A stretch of DNA of 64,000 bases from Eulemur rufifrons. Taxonomy: Eukaryota; Chordata; Mammalia; Primates; Lemuridae. Below, in pieces: positions 60,060-64,000 of the stretch. The notes beneath the pieces were generated by a model. The model did not search any database and was not told the DNA's origin. It saw only the letters and a list, made by a program, of their open reading frames with translations. The stretch is from assembly GCF_041146395.1 (NCBI RefSeq), contig NC_091008.1, forward strand, positions 5,283,501 through 5,347,500, given 5' to 3'. The translations under genes were made by a program, and so were the position numbers. Positions within the stretch are counted from its first letter, which is position 1, and every line of letters starts with the position of its first letter.

Positions 60060-60690
60060 AAAATGAATTTTGTTCTCAAATCATTAAATATTCTTTTAAA
60101 ACAGGATTTTTTAAAAGGTATATAATATTTCCTCATATATGTGTTCCATCACGTATGATTCTCTTACTGTTGGATGTTTAGATTCTTATATTTTTCAACT
60201 TTAAAGTATATTGAGCATCTTTGTGCTTATAATTTTCATAACACTTTTGATTATTTCTTTAAGATATATTCCCACAAGATTGATGGGTCAATGAATTTTC
60301 TTTATCTAAGATTCTTAATACATATCAACAAATTGGTTTCAAGAAAGTTTGTTAAAGTTTGCTCTCTCAGCAATATTTGTGACCATCCTTTTCACAAAAT
60401 CTACTTCAGCACTGTATCTACTTTTTATCTTAAAATTTCATAAGCATTGTGTTGATTACAAATTTTTGCTAATTAGGTTGAGCATTTTTCCTGTATTTGT
60501 CTAGTTGTTGCCTTCTGTGAATAGCTTATAATTGTCTGTGCCAATTTCACCTCTTAAGGCACTGATATTCTTTTTAGTTGAAAGAGCTTTTTTACATTTA
60601 TCAACTTTTAATATCGGTGGGAATTTTTCCCACCAAGTATTTGTCCTTTGACTTTCAATTGTGGTATTTTTCTAAATGAATGTTAGTTTA
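60060..60690 (-). mobile_element. Old L1 (L1M) fragment, minus strand
   Basis: In plus orientation the usual antisense L1M order is seen: ACTGTTGGATGTTTAGATTC, AAGATTGATGGGTCAATGAA and TTAGGTTGAGCATTTTTCCT. AAGTATTTGTCCTTTGACTT follows near 60635. All frames are decayed. Confidence 0.75.
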
Positions 60691-60699
60691 CAATTTTAT

Positions 60700-61120
60700 G
60701 TTTAAAGAAAACTAACAAGACAGGGATAGAAATAAATGAGCATAGAAGCAATAAGAGCAAAATGTGTGCTCTAGAAAATACAATCGGTGATATGAAAGAA
60801 AAGTATGACATATTCTTTTAAAATGCAGAAGAAAACAAGCAGATAGAAAAAAATGAGAAAAGAAGACATGTTTGTAGATCAAAGAATGTAGAGCTGGCCC
60901 ATTATTGTGGTATTTAGTTCAAAGTGATTGGAATGAAAACAATAATAGAAGACATAATCAAAGAAAAGCTTTCCTAGATTAAAAAAAAAAACTCATGAAT
61001 AAATGAATGGAATGGGCTTACCACATTTCAGGCAAAATCTATGGAAAAAGACCAATGCCAAGAAAACATATTGACAAATATTTTAATCACAAGAATAAGG
61101 AAAATATTTCCTAAACAATC
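60700..61120 (+). mobile_element. Old L1 or HAL1 fragment, plus strand
   Basis: CATAATCAAAGAAAAGCTTT, GAATGGGCTTACCACATTTC and AAAAAGACCAATGCCAAGAA resemble the ORF1-side region of L1M/HAL1. It is in the opposite orientation to the L1M next to it, so either two insertions or an inversion is involved. Confidence 0.45.
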
Positions 61121-61210
61121 AGAGAGAGGAAGGGAGGAAGGGAGGGAGGGGAAGGGAAGGGGAGGGGAGGGGAGGGGAGAAGGATGGGGAAGGGGACCAA
61201 GGGAGGGAAG
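61121..61210. repeat. Purine tract with G-quadruplex motif
   Basis: About 90 bases of almost pure A and G. Four GGGG runs at 61159-61162, 61164-61167, 61169-61172 and 61174-61177 are separated by single A bases, with further G-runs on both sides. That is a canonical intramolecular G-quadruplex pattern on the plus strand. The open frames across it are artefacts. Confidence 0.97.
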
Positions 61211-62809
61211 CAACATTCATACATAAATTGTCCCCAAACCTCCTATCCACTCCTATGCAATCCCGTTGTGGGGATCATTGGATCCTTTCTGGAATATAAA
61301 CAATGCAACCTTGGCAGAAGCAAGTGAGAGAGATTGAGGTTGTAAGACAGGACAGTAGTTGGTCAGTGTCTCAGAGACAGTCATGTGTGATATGAGCAAC
61401 CTTAATGATATGAGAAGGTACAATGGAAAATTTTTATGCAATGAAATTTTTATAGGCCTGAAACTACCTGATCATCTGGTTCAATTTCTTCTTAAAGAAA
61501 ATAGGGAGTGGATGGGATCAGTTATACAGGACAGGCTAAATATTCTAAACCTTGCAGTTTCATCACTGTCTCATAGTCCATCTCTCCTCTTTTTATATAA
61601 GCCTGTAGATTTTAAAGCTAATTAATAAACTTGGGCACACTCATCAAATCTGACATTTAGAGCTGCAGAGCGGCATCTTTTCATCTGCCGTTTCACATAA
61701 GGCAGCAAAGTGATGATCCAAAATAAGACTTTGAGGATGGCCTTAATTTATGAGTTCTGAAATTATTTTAGATCTGTGGCATAAAGCCTATCACCCTTCT
61801 GCTCTATAATAGTATTACTTTTAAGGGAAGATGGCAAACTGCTTGACCATTTTCCTGCAAGGTTGCTAACACACGCACCAGATCACTATCCCAAAGCAGA
61901 CAGCCTGCCAGAATAGTACACAGAAAGCAGGATTTTAAATAAGCCACAAACCATGCTTCTTCGTTTTGTTTACATTGGTTCCACACGTTAGGAAAACAAT
62001 ATGTTTCACAGTAAATTCAGTGATGAAATAAATTATGCATTTGCCCAACAGGTTGGGAAAAACACATTCTTGTGGGAAACCAAGAAGGACAATGCAAAAG
62101 GGAAGAGAGAATCTGTGCTATTTGACCAGGGTGACAACTTCAAGCAGCTGAGGCCACGAACCCCAAACTCTCCTTTTCATTCACTTGCGTGCCATAGAGA
62201 TTTGGTACTTGTCACCCACAAGAAAGGGACCCATGAAACACAGAGAGCTCAGCAGCTGCTCCAAAAGATTGAGGGCTTAGTGGCCTGCTGTATTCAGCCA
62301 CGTTCCCTGAGGGCCTCTCCCTCCAGCCAGCCACCTCGGGCTCCGAGGGCTCTCCTGTTTCCATAGGAGCTGCATTCAGCCTGACGAGCCGCCACACATT
62401 TTGGGTTAATAGACCCAATATTTACTGTCCAAAAAATGGGGATTATAGTTTAAATCCTCTATTGAATGCTGATAGTGAGAAGAACTGTGAGAAGCACTTA
62501 TACCTGCAGCAATCCCCTGCTTTTAAAAAATTGTATCACAAATGATGGAATCTCTAAGTAGGATATCATAGGAGAGGCACTTAAGTACCCCATGAATGTG
62601 AGTTTCTACCTTACCAGGTATATGAACTCACTGTGGGAAACACAAGATTCAATCTCTACGCTAAAGGACTTGACTCACTGGTACCAGAGATAAGAGTCAT
62701 CTAAATTACCATAATCGAAGGAGATCATGGCAACTTCTCCAAGAGAAATAAAATTCAGTGCAACAAGAGTAGTGGTCAGAGGGGAATTATTAGTAATTCC
62801 AACAAGAAA
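61211..62809. other. Non-repetitive; 121-codon plus frame at 62001-62366
   Basis: No interspersed repeat recognised. The plus frame at 62001-62366 starts MFHSKFSDEINYAFAQQVG and is hydrophilic in its first half, Pro/Ser-rich in its last quarter. It has no known domain, no evident splice context, and overlaps a minus frame (62212-62418). Positions 61640-62060 look like evolutionarily quiet unique DNA, by impression only. Confidence 0.3.
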
Positions 62810-63206
62810 TGTCAGAGAGATCTTTATGAGTTAAGTAGCCATTCGAGCCGAGTCTTGAAGAGCAGGCAGGATTGGAAACAGAGAGAGATGGCCAAGAGAA
62901 TACAGAATCTGCCTGGGGCGCAGCAGTGATTTAGTCTGGCTAGAACAGAGGGCATGGGGAGGAGAAACGGCAGCCAAAGCTGGAAAGGCAGAAGCAGCTC
63001 CATGGTGGACAGCCGTGTATGTCAAGCTAAGAGTGAGTAAGGTGTCACTAATGAAAAAAGATCTTTGCTTTAAAGAGATTAACCCAGTGATCACGTGTAG
63101 TAAAGTGGTGAGAGAAAAAAGGCAGAGAATCTAGAGGGTGGGAGTGGGGAGAGGCTGCAATACTCTAGGTAAAGAGCAGTACGTTGATTAAAGTGAGAAT
63201 GCACAG
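62810..63206 (-). mobile_element. L2 LINE, minus strand, first part
   Basis: GAGCCGAGTCTTGAAGAGCA, GATGGCCAAGAGAATACAGA and GAACAGAGGGCATGGGGAGG follow antisense L2 order. The element continues after the LTR at 63207-63580. Confidence 0.65.
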
Positions 63207-63580
63207 TGTTATAGGCTGAGTTGTGCCCCCTCAAAACTCATATGTTGAAGTTCTAACCCCCAGGACTTCAGAATGTCACCGTTTTTGGAGACAGGGTCTC
63301 TAAAAGGTAATTAAGTTAAAATGATGTCATTGTGGTAGGCCCTAATTCAATTGGACTGATATTCTTATAAGAAAAAGGAATTTGGATGTAGACACATGCA
63401 GAGAGAAGACCATGTGAAGACGGAGACAGAGGATAGCAGGCTAGAAGGCAAAGGAAGAGGTGTCAGAAGAAACCAACCCTACTGACACCTGGACCTCGGA
63501 CTTCCAGCCTCCAGAATCGTGAGAAAATGAACTCCTATTGTTATGTACTATTTCATTATGGAGCCCTTGCAAACTCATAA
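63207..63580 (+). mobile_element. MaLR-like LTR inserted in L2
   Basis: TGTTATAGGCTGAGTTGTGC, AAAACTCATATGTTGAAGTT, TAACCCCCAGGACTTCAGAA and AGGTAATTAAGTTAAAATGA open it. GACACCTGGACCTCGGACTT and CCAGAATCGTGAGAAAATGA close it. The polyadenylation signal has decayed (AAATGA for AATAAA). It splits an antisense L2 into 62810-63206 and 63581-64000. Confidence 0.85.
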
Positions 63581-64000
63581 GGGCAGGAATGGACAGTCTG
63601 TGATACAGCAATGGACGGATGTAAGAGATTTTGGGAAAGTAATTCAGATCAATGGGCAAAAACTAGAAGAAGAAAGATGAGGAGTAAAGGTTAACAAGAT
63701 ATGCATTCAGGCAACCTGGAAGTATAAGGAATAGTTGAAATTTAGGAAACTAGAAGAAGCCGGTTTGAGAAAAAATGATAATTCAATTTGAAAAATGTTA
63801 AGTCGGAGTTCTGATGAGACATCCATGTAACGACGTCAAGTAATTGGAAATGTGGCAAAATTGTTCAAGAATGTGCTGTATTTTGGAGTCATCCTGATAA
63901 AGGTGGAAGTTGAGGCCACAGGAATAGACAAGGCTGTTCAGGAAGATAATGAGGAACAAGAACAAGGATGGAGGACGCACGTGAAGGAAAAATCCTGTGG
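63581..64000 (-). mobile_element. L2 LINE, minus strand, second part (runs off window)
   Basis: GATGAGACATCCATGTAACG, TTTTGGAGTCATCCTGATAA and AGGTGGAAGTTGAGGCCACA match the antisense L2 segment expected downstream of 62810-63206 ('gggacatccaggtgg ... ggtggtagttgaagccatg'). Confidence 0.7.

Overview
The window is nuclear DNA from a primate, most likely a strepsirrhine (lemur or loris group). The evidence is four near-complete Alu dimers of the strepsirrhine type. They carry an AACTAAAAATATA-like linker after the left arm and a right arm with TGACGCCACGGCACTC. There are also several L1 3' ends whose 3'UTR (GGGGATGGGCACGCTTG..., GTAACCTGAA...) is the kind I associate with strepsirrhine L1. Base composition is AT-rich throughout, with one small CpG-rich patch near 31.4 kb.

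I find no convincing protein-coding gene, exon, tRNA or rRNA. The open frames are short (longest 156 codons) and have no recognisable domain, or they are decayed reverse-transcriptase remnants or shadows of repeats. The window reads as intergenic or deep-intronic sequence built from layered transposon insertions, with non-repetitive stretches between them. Some of those stretches carry homeodomain, octamer and AP-1-like motifs and could be conserved regulatory elements; that cannot be tested from one sequence.

Layout. 1-2.4 kb: non-repetitive sequence with a close pair of CACGTG boxes. 2.4-4.6 kb: a Tigger-like DNA transposon split by an Alu, then an ERV LTR and an ERV-like block. 5.4-8.2 kb: MIR, old L1M, L2 and an inverted L1 ORF2 piece. 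9.8-12 kb: a MIR holding a templated insertion that matches DNA 1.2 kb downstream, then a recent short L1. 13.9-14.3 kb: a fold-back hAT-type element. 15.7-21.9 kb: a MIR interrupted by a small polyadenylated retroposon, long antisense L2, two LTRs, Alu and L1 fragments. 22-34 kb: mostly non-repetitive, with microsatellites, L2 and the CpG patch. 34-36 kb: Alu, MER5A-like element and L2. 36.5-42 kb: mostly non-repetitive. 42.5-51.3 kb: dense repeats (second hAT copy, L2, MaLR LTRs, a twin-primed L1, Alus, a Tigger-like MITE). 51.5-60 kb: non-repetitive sequence with MIRs and motif-rich segments. 60-64 kb: old L1M, a G-quadruplex-forming purine tract, and a long antisense L2 interrupted by a MaLR LTR.

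The most informative items are insertion histories readable from the sequence: the templated insertion at 9.9 kb, the inverted L1 at 46.7 kb, the small unclassified retroposon at 15.8 kb, and two structurally different copies of one hAT-type family. I found no new gene system. Family names come from memory of consensus features, not from a database search.
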